Assembly (NCBI GenBank): GCA_030654645.1
Contig: JAURXC010000342.1
Span: 1-16,277, forward strand
From: Deltaproteobacteria bacterium
GTDB taxonomy: Bacteria > Desulfobacterota > Desulfuromonadia > Geobacterales > Pseudopelobacteraceae
Reading direction: 5' to 3'
Length of the DNA: 16,277 bases
The position numbers and the translations under genes are program-made. This document shows positions 6,219 to 12,555 of the stretch, one piece after another (positions within the stretch are counted from its first letter, which is position 1; each line of letters starts with the position of its first letter). The notes under the pieces were generated by a model. That model worked only from the letters and a program-made list of their open reading frames with translations. It made no database searches and was not told where the DNA came from.

Positions 6219-7949
6219 TTAAAAATTCCAGAACTCGTCGATTTCGTCACCGCTGAAATCCCAGATGGCGTTGTGCGGCGCCACCGTTTCGGTCGTGAAA
6301 AATTCGGGCAGGCGGTCGTGGATGTTGCTGAAGCCGGCCTCGATGTTGAACTGGTGCTCGACCTTGAGGATATGCTTGCCCAGGTTGGTGACGTCGTCGC
6401 CGGTCAGGCTGATGCCGAAACGGGCATTGATCATGTCGATCAGCGCCGGCAGGCACTCGGGGATATCCAAGGCCGGGAAGGCGATGAAGATGCACATGCC
6501 GGTGGAGTCCACCGCCGCGGTTGCGATCTGCAGGTTGCGGGAAAGCTCAACTTGGCCGTCTTTCTTGAGCGGATCTACATAGCCGCCGACGTTGAGGATG
6601 TTGGTGGCGATGGTGTAGCCGGCGGTGTGGTCGGCGCCCATGGTGCTGGTGGCATAGGTGATGCCGATGCCCTTGACCGAACGTGGGTCATAGGCCGGGA
6701 TGCCCTGGTTTTTTACGACCGGTACGCGGGTGACGCCATAGGTCTTGCCGACCGAGCCGGCGCCGCCGCCCAGGATGCGCCCGAGCGGTGTGCCCTGGCC
6801 GATTTCCTCGGTCAGAATGCGCAGCATCTCCTTGCTGTCTCCCCACGGCAGGATTCCGGCTTCCATGGCTACCCCAAACATGACCGCGGTTTCGATTGAA
6901 TCGATGCCGATGTCGTCCATCAGGCTGTCGGCGCGGGCGATGTCGTCCAGGTTGTCGATGCAGCAGTCCGCTCCCAGCCCCCAGATGGTCTCGTATTCAA
7001 AGCCGGAAGTGACATATTTGCCCTGCTGGTCGTGATAGACCTGCGAGCACTGGATGATGCAGCCGGCGTGGCAGCCGTGCTTGACCTTGCCGCCGCGGGC
7101 GGCGATGGTGTCATGCATGGTTTCGCCGGAGATCTTGTCGGCCCCGTCGAAGCGGCCAGCCGTGAAGTTGCGGGTCGGCAGGCCGCCGGCCTCGTTGAGG
7201 ATGTTGACCAGCACGTTGGTGCCGTAGGTCGGCAGGCCTTCGCCGCTGACCGGGTGGTCCATCAGTGCCTTGGCAAAGACACGCGCGGCTGTCTTGAATT
7301 TTTCCGGGTCTGCGATCGGCACCTTGGGTGCGCCCTGGTCGTCGATGGAGATGAACTTGATCTTCTTGGAGCCCATCACGGCGCCGAGGCCGCCCCGGCC
7401 ATGGCTGCGGATCTTACTGTCCGGGTCCTTGACCGAGATGTTGGCGGCGGTCATCTTCATCTCGCCGGCCGGTCCGATGGTCAGGATGCCGGTCTTCTTG
7501 CCAAGCCGCGCTTCGATGGCTTCGATCACCGCGAAATTCCATTTGCCGACCAGCTCGGTTTCTTCCCGGATCGCGACACCCTCCATCGAGACGTGCAGGC
7601 TGTACCACTTGTCTTCCTTGGGGATGCCTTCGATGATCAGCGCCTTTATGTCAAGCCTTGCCAGCATCTGGGCGGCGGTGCCGCCGGCGTTGCTCTCCTT
7701 GATGGTGCCGGTCAAGGGGCTCTTGGCCCCGGCCGAGAGTCGGCCCGAGTTGGCGGCCGGGGTGCCGGTCAGCAGACCGGGGGCAAAGACCAGCTTGTTG
7801 TTGGGGCCCAGCGCATGACAGGTGGGCGGCACTTCGGCGGCGACGATGGTCGAGGTCAGGCCGCGCCCGCCCAGGCCTGCCCAGGCCGCGGGAACTGTTT
7901 CGGTACTGGTGCTCAGGTCGTTCATGTTGATGCGGATTATTTTATCCAT
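6219..7949 (-). CDS. aor: Tungsten-type aldehyde:ferredoxin oxidoreductase
   Basis: A 576-residue enzyme from the ATG at 7949 (GGGAG nine bases upstream; an in-frame start at 8036 would be translated from repeat DNA). It oxidises aldehydes to carboxylic acids and passes electrons to ferredoxin, using a bis-pterin tungsten cofactor and a [4Fe-4S] cluster. Family motifs are present in order: GLGGRGLTS (25-33), PGLLTGTPAANSGR (57-70), SHGRGGLGAVMGSKK (182-196), the cluster cysteines Cys293, Cys297 and Cys301 in GCHAGCIIQC, GFEYETIWGLGADC (316-329), STMGADHTAGY (435-445), and DSTGMC with Cys486 as likely fourth ligand. The CX3CX3C spacing differs from the CX2CX3C of the Pyrococcus enzyme. There is no signal peptide, so it is cytoplasmic. 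It lies downstream of an alcohol dehydrogenase on the same strand, so the likely substrate is the aldehyde that enzyme makes. Metal and substrate cannot be read from the sequence. Confidence 0.93.
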   Translation of the reverse strand: MDKIIRINMNDLSTSTETVPAAWAGLGGRGLTSTIVAAEVPPTCHALGPNNKLVFAPGLLTGTPAANSGRLSAGAKSPLTGTIKESNAGGTAAQMLARLDIKALIIEGIPKEDKWYSLHVSMEGVAIREETELVGKWNFAVIEAIEARLGKKTGILTIGPAGEMKMTAANISVKDPDSKIRSHGRGGLGAVMGSKKIKFISIDDQGAPKVPIADPEKFKTAARVFAKALMDHPVSGEGLPTYGTNVLVNILNEAGGLPTRNFTAGRFDGADKISGETMHDTIAARGGKVKHGCHAGCIIQCSQVYHDQQGKYVTSGFEYETIWGLGADCCIDNLDDIARADSLMDDIGIDSIETAVMFGVAMEAGILPWGDSKEMLRILTEEIGQGTPLGRILGGGAGSVGKTYGVTRVPVVKNQGIPAYDPRSVKGIGITYATSTMGADHTAGYTIATNILNVGGYVDPLKKDGQVELSRNLQIATAAVDSTGMCIFIAFPALDIPECLPALIDMINARFGISLTGDDVTNLGKHILKVEHQFNIEAGFSNIHDRLPEFFTTETVAPHNAIWDFSGDEIDEFWNF

Positions 7950-7994
7950 TCTGTTCTTCTCCCGATCTTGTATCTGAATCCGTAGGGGCGCCGG

Positions 7995-8036
7995 TTGCCG
8001 CGCCCTTGTTGGTCGATTGATGCAAGGGCGCGGCAA
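7995..8036. repeat. Perfect 14-bp-stem hairpin between ADH and AOR genes
   Basis: TTGCCGCGCCCTTG (7995-8008) and CAAGGGCGCGGCAA (8023-8036) are perfect inverted arms with a 14-base loop, in the 199-base spacer between the alcohol dehydrogenase stop and the aldehyde oxidoreductase start. The GC-rich stem has no T-tract, so it is more like a dispersed palindromic repeat or an RNA processing/stability element than a standard terminator. Confidence 0.8.
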
Positions 8037-8063
8037 GCAGGGCGTTGAGAATTGTTGACATTG

Positions 8064-8142
8064 TAACCCCTCCCAACCTCCCCTTAAATTAAGGGGAGGG
8101 GCTTGAACCCCCTCTTAAGGTAAGAGGGGGCAGGGGGAGTTA
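8064..8142. repeat. Double-hairpin dispersed repeat, copy 1
   Basis: Bounded by TAAC (8064-8067) and GTTA (8139-8142). It contains two hairpins: CCTCCCCTTAA / TTAAGGGGAGG (8077-8087 and 8089-8099, one central base) and CCCCCTCTTA / TAAGAGGGGG (8108-8117 and 8121-8130, loop AGG). The same architecture recurs at 15426-15499. It sits just after the stop codon of the alcohol dehydrogenase gene. Confidence 0.8.
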
Positions 8143-8148
8143 TGGGTT

Positions 8149-9312
8149 TTACATGGCTGCCTTGAAGATCTCCACCACCTGCTCCAGCGTCGCCTTGCGC
8201 GGGTTGGTGAACTGGCAGGCGTCCTTCTTGGCGTTTTCGGCCATCACCTTCAGATCCTCTTCCTTGACGTTGAGAGCCTTGAGACCGGTGGGTATGCCGA
8301 TCGAGGCCGATAGCCTGCGGATGGCGCCAATAGCCTTTTCGGCCGCTTCCATCACCGACAGGCCGCTGATGTTCTCGCCCATGGCCACCGCGATGTCGGC
8401 GAAACGCTGCGGACAGGCGATCAGGTTGTACTGGCTGACGGCCGGCAGCAGGATCGCGTTGCAGACACCGTGGGGCAGGTTGTAGAAACCGCCCAGCTGA
8501 TGGGCCATGGAGTGAACATAGCCGAGGCTGGCGTTGTTGAAGGCCATGCCGGCCAGGTACTCGGCATAGGCCATCTTGTCACGGGCTTCCAGGTTCTCGC
8601 CGTTGGCCACGGCCGGGCTCAGGTATTGGGCAACCAGTTCGATGGCCTTGATGGCGCAGGCGTCGGTGATCGGAGTGGCGATGGTGGAGACATAGGCCTC
8701 GACCGCGTGGGTCAGCGCGTCCATGCCGGTGGCGGCGGTCAGCGCCGGCGGCTTTCCGACCATCAGGACCGGGTCGTTGACGGCGATGTTGGGTGTGCAG
8801 CGCCAGTCGACGATGGCCATCTTGACGTGGGTATCGGTGTTGGTGATGATGCAGAAACGGGTCATCTCGGAAGCGGTGCCGGCGGTGGTGTTGATCGCCA
8901 GGAAGGGGGGCATCGGTTTGGTGGATTTGTTGACCCCTTCGAAATCGCGGATGTTGCCGCCGTTGCCGATAACCATGCCGACGCCCTTGCCGCAGTCGTG
9001 GGAGCTGCCGCCGCCCAGGGAAACGATGCCGTCGCAGTGGTTGTCCCGATAGACCTTGACGCCGTCATGCACGTTCTTGTCGGTCGGGTTGGGTTCGGCG
9101 CCGTCAAAGATGACAGCCTTGAGGCCGGCTGCCTCGATGTAGCCCTTGATCGTGTCGGCCACGCCCATCCTGGCCAGCCCGGCATCGGTAACAATCAACA
9201 GCTTGGTGGCGCCCAGCGCCTTGGCCTGCTCTCCAGCTTCCTTCGAACAACCTACGCCCATCAATGAAACGGTGGGGATGTAAAAACCGAATGTCTGATC
9301 TGCCAAAGCCAT
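8149..9312 (-). CDS. Iron-containing (group III) alcohol dehydrogenase
   Basis: A 387-residue enzyme from the ATG at 9312, with a strong GAGGAGGAAG site upstream; the frame to 9387 has no such site. It oxidises an alcohol to an aldehyde with NAD(P). The family signature is complete: nucleotide-binding GGGSSHD (100-106), TTAGTASEMT (142-151), and the metal ligands Asp198 and His202 (GMDALTHAVEAY), His267 (GYVHSMAHQLGG) and His281 (LPHGVCNAILLP). The length is normal for the family. It is the first gene of the minus-strand run, and the next gene is the aldehyde oxidoreductase, giving an alcohol-to-acid pair. A sigma-54-like promoter lies about 105 bases upstream of the start codon. The substrate is not determinable; short primary alcohols are usual for close family members such as the methanol/ethanol/butanol types. 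Confidence 0.95.
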   Translation of the reverse strand: MALADQTFGFYIPTVSLMGVGCSKEAGEQAKALGATKLLIVTDAGLARMGVADTIKGYIEAAGLKAVIFDGAEPNPTDKNVHDGVKVYRDNHCDGIVSLGGGSSHDCGKGVGMVIGNGGNIRDFEGVNKSTKPMPPFLAINTTAGTASEMTRFCIITNTDTHVKMAIVDWRCTPNIAVNDPVLMVGKPPALTAATGMDALTHAVEAYVSTIATPITDACAIKAIELVAQYLSPAVANGENLEARDKMAYAEYLAGMAFNNASLGYVHSMAHQLGGFYNLPHGVCNAILLPAVSQYNLIACPQRFADIAVAMGENISGLSVMEAAEKAIGAIRRLSASIGIPTGLKALNVKEEDLKVMAENAKKDACQFTNPRKATLEQVVEIFKAAM

Positions 9313-9361
9313 GTGTACTTCCTCCTCTTGGTGTGATTGGGTGTTCTTCCCCTGTTTTCGT

Positions 9362-9393
9362 AACCGACATGAACCGGTTGTGTGCATACGGTT
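9362..9393. promoter_or_regulatory. AACCG half-site cluster near the ADH transcription start
   Basis: AACCG at 9362, the palindrome AACCGGTT at 9372-9379, and CGGTT (reverse complement of AACCG) at 9389-9393 lie in the predicted leader of the minus-strand transcript. Two of the half-sites are 10 bases, about one helical turn, apart. They could be an operator for a small dimeric regulator such as the ribbon-helix-helix protein encoded at 9824. No second copy was noticed near the plus-strand promoter. Confidence 0.25.
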
Positions 9394-9417
9394 TCGTAGA
9401 ACGTTTTTTCAGGTCAT

Positions 9418-9433
9418 CGCAAGCCCTGTACCA
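9418..9433 (-). promoter_or_regulatory. Sigma-54-like promoter for the ADH-AOR operon
   Basis: Read on the minus strand the sequence is TGGTAC-AGGGC-TTGCG. It matches the sigma-54 consensus TGGCAC-N5-TTGCW at both invariant pairs (GG and GC) with correct 12-base offset. It differs by C to T in the -24 box and G at the last -12 position. The predicted start is near 9408, leaving a leader of roughly 95 bases before the alcohol dehydrogenase ATG. Confidence 0.65.
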
Positions 9434-9536
9434 ACTGTTTCATGAGAGGCGTCCGGAAAAGTCACCCCGTGCTTTGTCTTGTGTATTCAGCATGTTATCC
9501 GCTGGCATGCTTGCATGTGTGTCAGGAGCTTCACAG

Positions 9537-9617
9537 GCACTGTTCCAATGTAGAACAGTGCAATCGTATCGATACGTAACAGGCGTTACGTTTGTGAACA
9601 GTGCTCCGGCGCTGTTT
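9537..9617. promoter_or_regulatory. Enhancer-like cluster of dyads between divergent promoters
   Basis: Four ordered symmetries: GCACTGTTC-N7-GAACAGTGC (9537-9561, perfect 9-base arms); the perfect palindrome CGTATCGATACG (9565-9576); ACGTAAC-N4-GTTACGT (9574-9591, perfect 7-base arms); and a third GAACAGTGC (9596-9604) followed by an imperfect inverse GCGCTGTTT (9609-9617). The cluster lies about 105-200 bases from each of two sigma-54-like promoters, the usual distance for binding sites of NtrC-class activators. The regulator encoded from 15539 is the obvious candidate, by inference. Confidence 0.6.
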
Positions 9618-9736
9618 TCGGAATTGGCGTCAAGCCTGCGGCCGGCCTCAAATGGCATCTCATTTCCCCGTAATCACTGCTCCAGGGCGGCCTGACGTGT
9701 ACCCGGACATCTGCTCCATAAACAAATGAGGAAAAG

Positions 9737-9752
9737 TGGTATCGAAATTGCC
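9737..9752 (+). promoter_or_regulatory. Sigma-54-like promoter for the plus-strand run
   Basis: TGGTAT-CGAAA-TTGCC keeps the invariant GG and GC pairs at the correct 12-base offset, with differences from TGGCAC/TTGCW at positions 4, 6 and the last base. The predicted start is near 9763, about 60 bases before the ATG at 9824. It is a weaker match than the opposing promoter at 9418-9433. Confidence 0.5.
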
Positions 9753-9823
9753 TTGCAGTGTTTCAGGATGTTCATTCGCGGTTGCATGGGTGGACAATGG
9801 AAACGACCGGAGAGGAGAGCAAA

Positions 9824-10120
9824 ATGGGAGAGAAAGTTATTGGCGTCCGTATCGGTGAGGCCAAGGCAGAGCACAAACGACAGGTCACCCTGCCGGAAGT
9901 TGAAATCCCGGTGGTCCGGGGAAAAGTGGGCCGGCCCAGGGGCAAGTACAGTGATCCGCAAAAACCCTACGTGGTTTCCATGCGTATTTCCGACGACGAA
10001 ATGCTGCGAATCCAGGAGATGATGCGGGCTACCAACAAGGGCGCTTCCGAGCTGATGCGCGCAGCCTTCCAGCTGTTCAAGTCCGAAGTGATTTTCAATC
10101 AGACGGCTTCAGCCGCCTAA
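9824..10120 (+). CDS. Ribbon-helix-helix regulator with AT-hook-like motif
   Basis: A 98-residue protein from the ATG at 9824, chosen for its GGAGAGGAG site; in-frame ATGs at 9758 and 9797 have weaker sites. The C-terminal half has a ribbon-helix-helix pattern: strand YVVSMRIS (49-56), helix DDEMLRIQEMMRAT (57-70), turn NKG, and helix ASELMRAAFQLFKSEV (74-89). A GRPRGK core (36-41) like an AT-hook precedes it, which may grip the minor groove next to the site read by the ribbon. The N-terminal 30 residues are charged and unassigned. It is the first gene of the plus-strand run and faces the alcohol dehydrogenase operon across the control region, so it may regulate one or both arms or itself. 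The target is not known. Confidence 0.75.
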   Translation: MGEKVIGVRIGEAKAEHKRQVTLPEVEIPVVRGKVGRPRGKYSDPQKPYVVSMRISDDEMLRIQEMMRATNKGASELMRAAFQLFKSEVIFNQTASAA

Positions 10121-10244
10121 ATACTTCCGGTAAGCACGATGATGTAGTAAAGTGAACAATCGGACGCCGTGCGGCAGCTGCTTTTGAAGCTTGGCTGCTT
10201 CCGGTCCTTTCGATCAGACAGCAAACATAAAGGCGGATTCAGAC

Positions 10245-12497
10245 ATGTTCGAAGTGATCAGTAACGATATTCTGGCGCCGAACCTCCACAAAATGGTGGT
10301 TCGGGCGCCGCGGGTGGCCCTGGCGCGCAAGGCCGGGCAGTTTGTCATCGTACGGGCCGACAAAGGCGAAGAGCGGATTCCCCTGACCATCGGCGATGCC
10401 GATCCGGCCGCCGGTACCATCACGCTCTTCATCCAGGCCATCGGCGCCTCAACCTGCAGAATCGTCGCCATACCGGCGGGGGGCTTCATCCGGGACGTGG
10501 CCGGACCGCTGGGGCAGCCGACCCATATCGAGAACTGGGGACAGGTCGCCTGCATCGGCGGCGGGGTCGGAACCGCGGTGCTCTATCCGCTGGTCAAGGC
10601 CCTGGCTGCCGCCGGCAACCGGGTTACCACCATCATCGGCGGTCGTTCCAGCCAATACATCATCCTGGCCGATGAACTGGCGGCGCTTTCGGAAAGGCTG
10701 CTGATCACCACCGAGGATGGCAGCCTGGGCCGCAAGGGATTTGTGACTGCCGAGCTGGCCGACCTGATCGCCTCACACGACAATTCACCACGGGTGGTGC
10801 TGGCGGTCGGCCCGGTGCCGATGATGCGCGCGGTGGCCGAATTAACCCGTCCTCACCAGATCGAGACCATCGTCAGCCTTAATCCTGTCATGATCGATGG
10901 TACCGGCATGTGCGGCGGCTGCCGGGTGGTGGTGGGCGGAGTGGCAAAATTCGCCTGCGTGGATGGCCCGGAGTTCGACGGCCACCTGGTGGATTTTGAC
11001 GGCCTTTCGGACCGGCTCACCACCTATCGCGGTTTCGAGGAACAGGCCCGCCATGCCGCAAGCGAGTGCAAGCTGGCGCTGGATGTTACTCCTGACAAAT
11101 TGAGCATCAAGGAGCGGCTGGCCATACCGCGGGTTCACATGCCCGAACTCGATGCCGAAGTGAGAAGCCGCAACTTCGAGGAGGTCAACCTGGGGCTGGA
11201 TTACGATCAGGCGGTACGTGAGGCGCAGCGCTGCATCCAGTGCAAGAGCCGCCCCTGTGTGGAAGGCTGCCCGGTGGGTGTCTCGATTCCGGAATTCATT
11301 GGCGCGCTGGCTGAGGAAGACCTGGTCAAAGCCGCGCTGATCCTGCGGGGTGATAACGCGCTGCCGGCGGTTTGCGGCCGGGTCTGTCCGCAGGAAAGCC
11401 AGTGCGAAGCCAAGTGCGTCTGCGGTGTCAAGGGGGATCCGGTTGCGATCGGCTATCTGGAGCGTTTCGTGGCCGATTGGGCCATGGCCAACGTTTCCGA
11501 GCTTCCCGAAGAGAAGCTGCCGCCGGCCAGCGGCAAACGGGTCGCCATCGTCGGCTGCGGGCCGGCCGGGCTGACCGCGGCCGGTGAACTGGCCCGCCAG
11601 GGGCACGGCGTAACGATCTTCGAGGCGCTGCATGACACCGGCGGTGTTTTGCGTTACGGCATCCCCGAGTTCCGTCTGCCCAAGGAGATCATCGATACCG
11701 AGGTGGCCCGGCTGGTCGAGCTGGGGGTGACGATCGAGTGCAACGTGATCATCGGCAAGACCCTGACCCTCGACCAGCTCTCGCACGAATTCAACGCGAT
11801 CTTCATTGCCAACGGTGCCGGTTTGCCGACCATGCTCAACGTCCCCGGCGAGAACCTGAAAGGGGTCTATTCCGCCAACGAGCTGCTGACCAGGGTCAAC
11901 CTGATGGAAGCCGGGCGCAATCCGCACTCATCCACGCCGGTTATCGCGGGGCGGAATGTGGCGGTCATCGGCGGCGGCAACACCGCCATGGACTGCGTCC
12001 GCACCGCCCGCCGGCTGGGCGCCGAGCGGGCCATGATCATCTATCGCCGCGGCGAGGCGGAGATGCCGGCCCGGATAGAGGAGATCAAGCATGCCAAGGA
12101 GGAAGGGGTAGAGTTCATCATGCTGACCGCGCCGCTGGAGATTCTCGGCAGCGCCGAGGGGTGGGCGGCCACGCTGCGCTGTCAACGCATGGAACTGGGA
12201 CCGCCGGATGAATCGGGGCGTCGCAAGCCGCTGGCCGTGGCCGGGTCGGAGTACGATATTCCGGCCGATGTGGTGGTCAATGCGGTCGGCACCGGGGCCA
12301 ACCCGCTCCTGACCGCCACCGCCCCGGATCTGAAGCTGAACAAGTGGGGCAATATCACGGTGGATGCGAGCGGCGCCACCACTGTTGCGGGTGTCTTTGC
12401 CGGTGGCGACATCGTTCGCGGCGGCGCCACGGTGATCCTGGCCATGGGTGACGGCAAACAGGCTGCCGAGGCGATCAACAGATATCTGGCCGGGTAA
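10245..12497 (+). CDS. Single-chain NfnAB-type NADH-dependent ferredoxin:NADP+ oxidoreductase
   Basis: A 750-residue fusion from the ATG at 10245 (AAGGCGG upstream). Residues 1-265 match NfnA or the dihydroorotate dehydrogenase electron-transfer subunit: an FAD-binding barrel, nucleotide-binding CIGGGVGTAVLYP (103-115), and a [2Fe-2S] site with Cys223, Cys226 and Cys238, plus Asp218 as the possible unusual ligand known in NfnA. Residues about 285-750 match NfnB or the GltD small glutamate synthase chain: cysteine motifs at 330/333/338/342 and 377/381/387/391, FAD-binding VAIVGCGPAGLTAAGELA (433-450), NADPH-binding VAVIGGGNTAMDCVRTARR (572-590), and a C-terminal AGGDIVRGG (719-727). Nfn complexes couple ferredoxin and NADH oxidation to NADP+ reduction, or the reverse. 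Here it would balance electrons from the alcohol and aldehyde dehydrogenases. A short hairpin (stem GCAGC/GCTGC, 10174-10198) lies in the leader. Confidence 0.88.
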   Translation: MFEVISNDILAPNLHKMVVRAPRVALARKAGQFVIVRADKGEERIPLTIGDADPAAGTITLFIQAIGASTCRIVAIPAGGFIRDVAGPLGQPTHIENWGQVACIGGGVGTAVLYPLVKALAAAGNRVTTIIGGRSSQYIILADELAALSERLLITTEDGSLGRKGFVTAELADLIASHDNSPRVVLAVGPVPMMRAVAELTRPHQIETIVSLNPVMIDGTGMCGGCRVVVGGVAKFACVDGPEFDGHLVDFDGLSDRLTTYRGFEEQARHAASECKLALDVTPDKLSIKERLAIPRVHMPELDAEVRSRNFEEVNLGLDYDQAVREAQRCIQCKSRPCVEGCPVGVSIPEFIGALAEEDLVKAALILRGDNALPAVCGRVCPQESQCEAKCVCGVKGDPVAIGYLERFVADWAMANVSELPEEKLPPASGKRVAIVGCGPAGLTAAGELARQGHGVTIFEALHDTGGVLRYGIPEFRLPKEIIDTEVARLVELGVTIECNVIIGKTLTLDQLSHEFNAIFIANGAGLPTMLNVPGENLKGVYSANELLTRVNLMEAGRNPHSSTPVIAGRNVAVIGGGNTAMDCVRTARRLGAERAMIIYRRGEAEMPARIEEIKHAKEEGVEFIMLTAPLEILGSAEGWAATLRCQRMELGPPDESGRRKPLAVAGSEYDIPADVVVNAVGTGANPLLTATAPDLKLNKWGNITVDASGATTVAGVFAGGDIVRGGATVILAMGDGKQAAEAINRYLAG

Positions 12498-12507
12498 CCG
12501 CTTTTTC

Positions 12508-12540
12508 CAGGTTTAAACCTGCCCCTGTAAACCGGCAGGG
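12508..12540. repeat. Palindromes in the NfnAB-ADH2 spacer
   Basis: The perfect 14-base palindrome CAGGTTTAAACCTG (12508-12521) is followed by CCCTG-N8-CAGGG (12523-12540), just before the ribosome site of the second alcohol dehydrogenase gene. In RNA these would be weak to moderate hairpins. They could be an operator or an intercistronic processing site. No T-tract follows, so termination is unlikely. Confidence 0.45.
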
Positions 12541-12555
12541 CCTTGAGGAGTCACC

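Larger units (their letters stand above)
9313..9823. other. Divergent control region without genes
   Basis: This 511-base spacer between two divergent starts (9312 minus, 9824 plus) has no convincing gene. Open frames crossing it are short, lack ribosome sites and partly lie antisense to the alcohol dehydrogenase. It holds two outward-facing sigma-54-like promoters, a dense cluster of dyads between them, and AACCG half-sites near the minus-strand transcription start. These are listed separately. Confidence 0.7.

Noticed and set aside
7032..7985. Plus-strand open frame (317 codons) opposite the aldehyde oxidoreductase
   Set aside because: Antisense to a confident gene, with Gly/Asp/Ala/Val-rich shadow composition and no start signals.
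8470..9267. Plus-strand open frame (265 codons) opposite the first alcohol dehydrogenase
   Set aside because: Gly/Val/Asp-rich shadow of the conserved dehydrogenase codons.
9491..9510. TGGCATGCTTGCA as another sigma-54 promoter
   Set aside because: The GG to GC offset is 9 bases instead of 12, so it does not fit.
9264..9695. Plus-strand frame of 143 codons across the control region
   Set aside because: Starts inside the dehydrogenase gene on the other strand, has no ribosome site, and would run through the promoter and dyad cluster.
10842..11927. Long minus-strand open frame (361 codons) opposite NfnAB
   Set aside because: It lies antisense to a clearly coding, motif-rich gene; high GC keeps the opposite frame open. 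No ribosome site and no recognisable domain.
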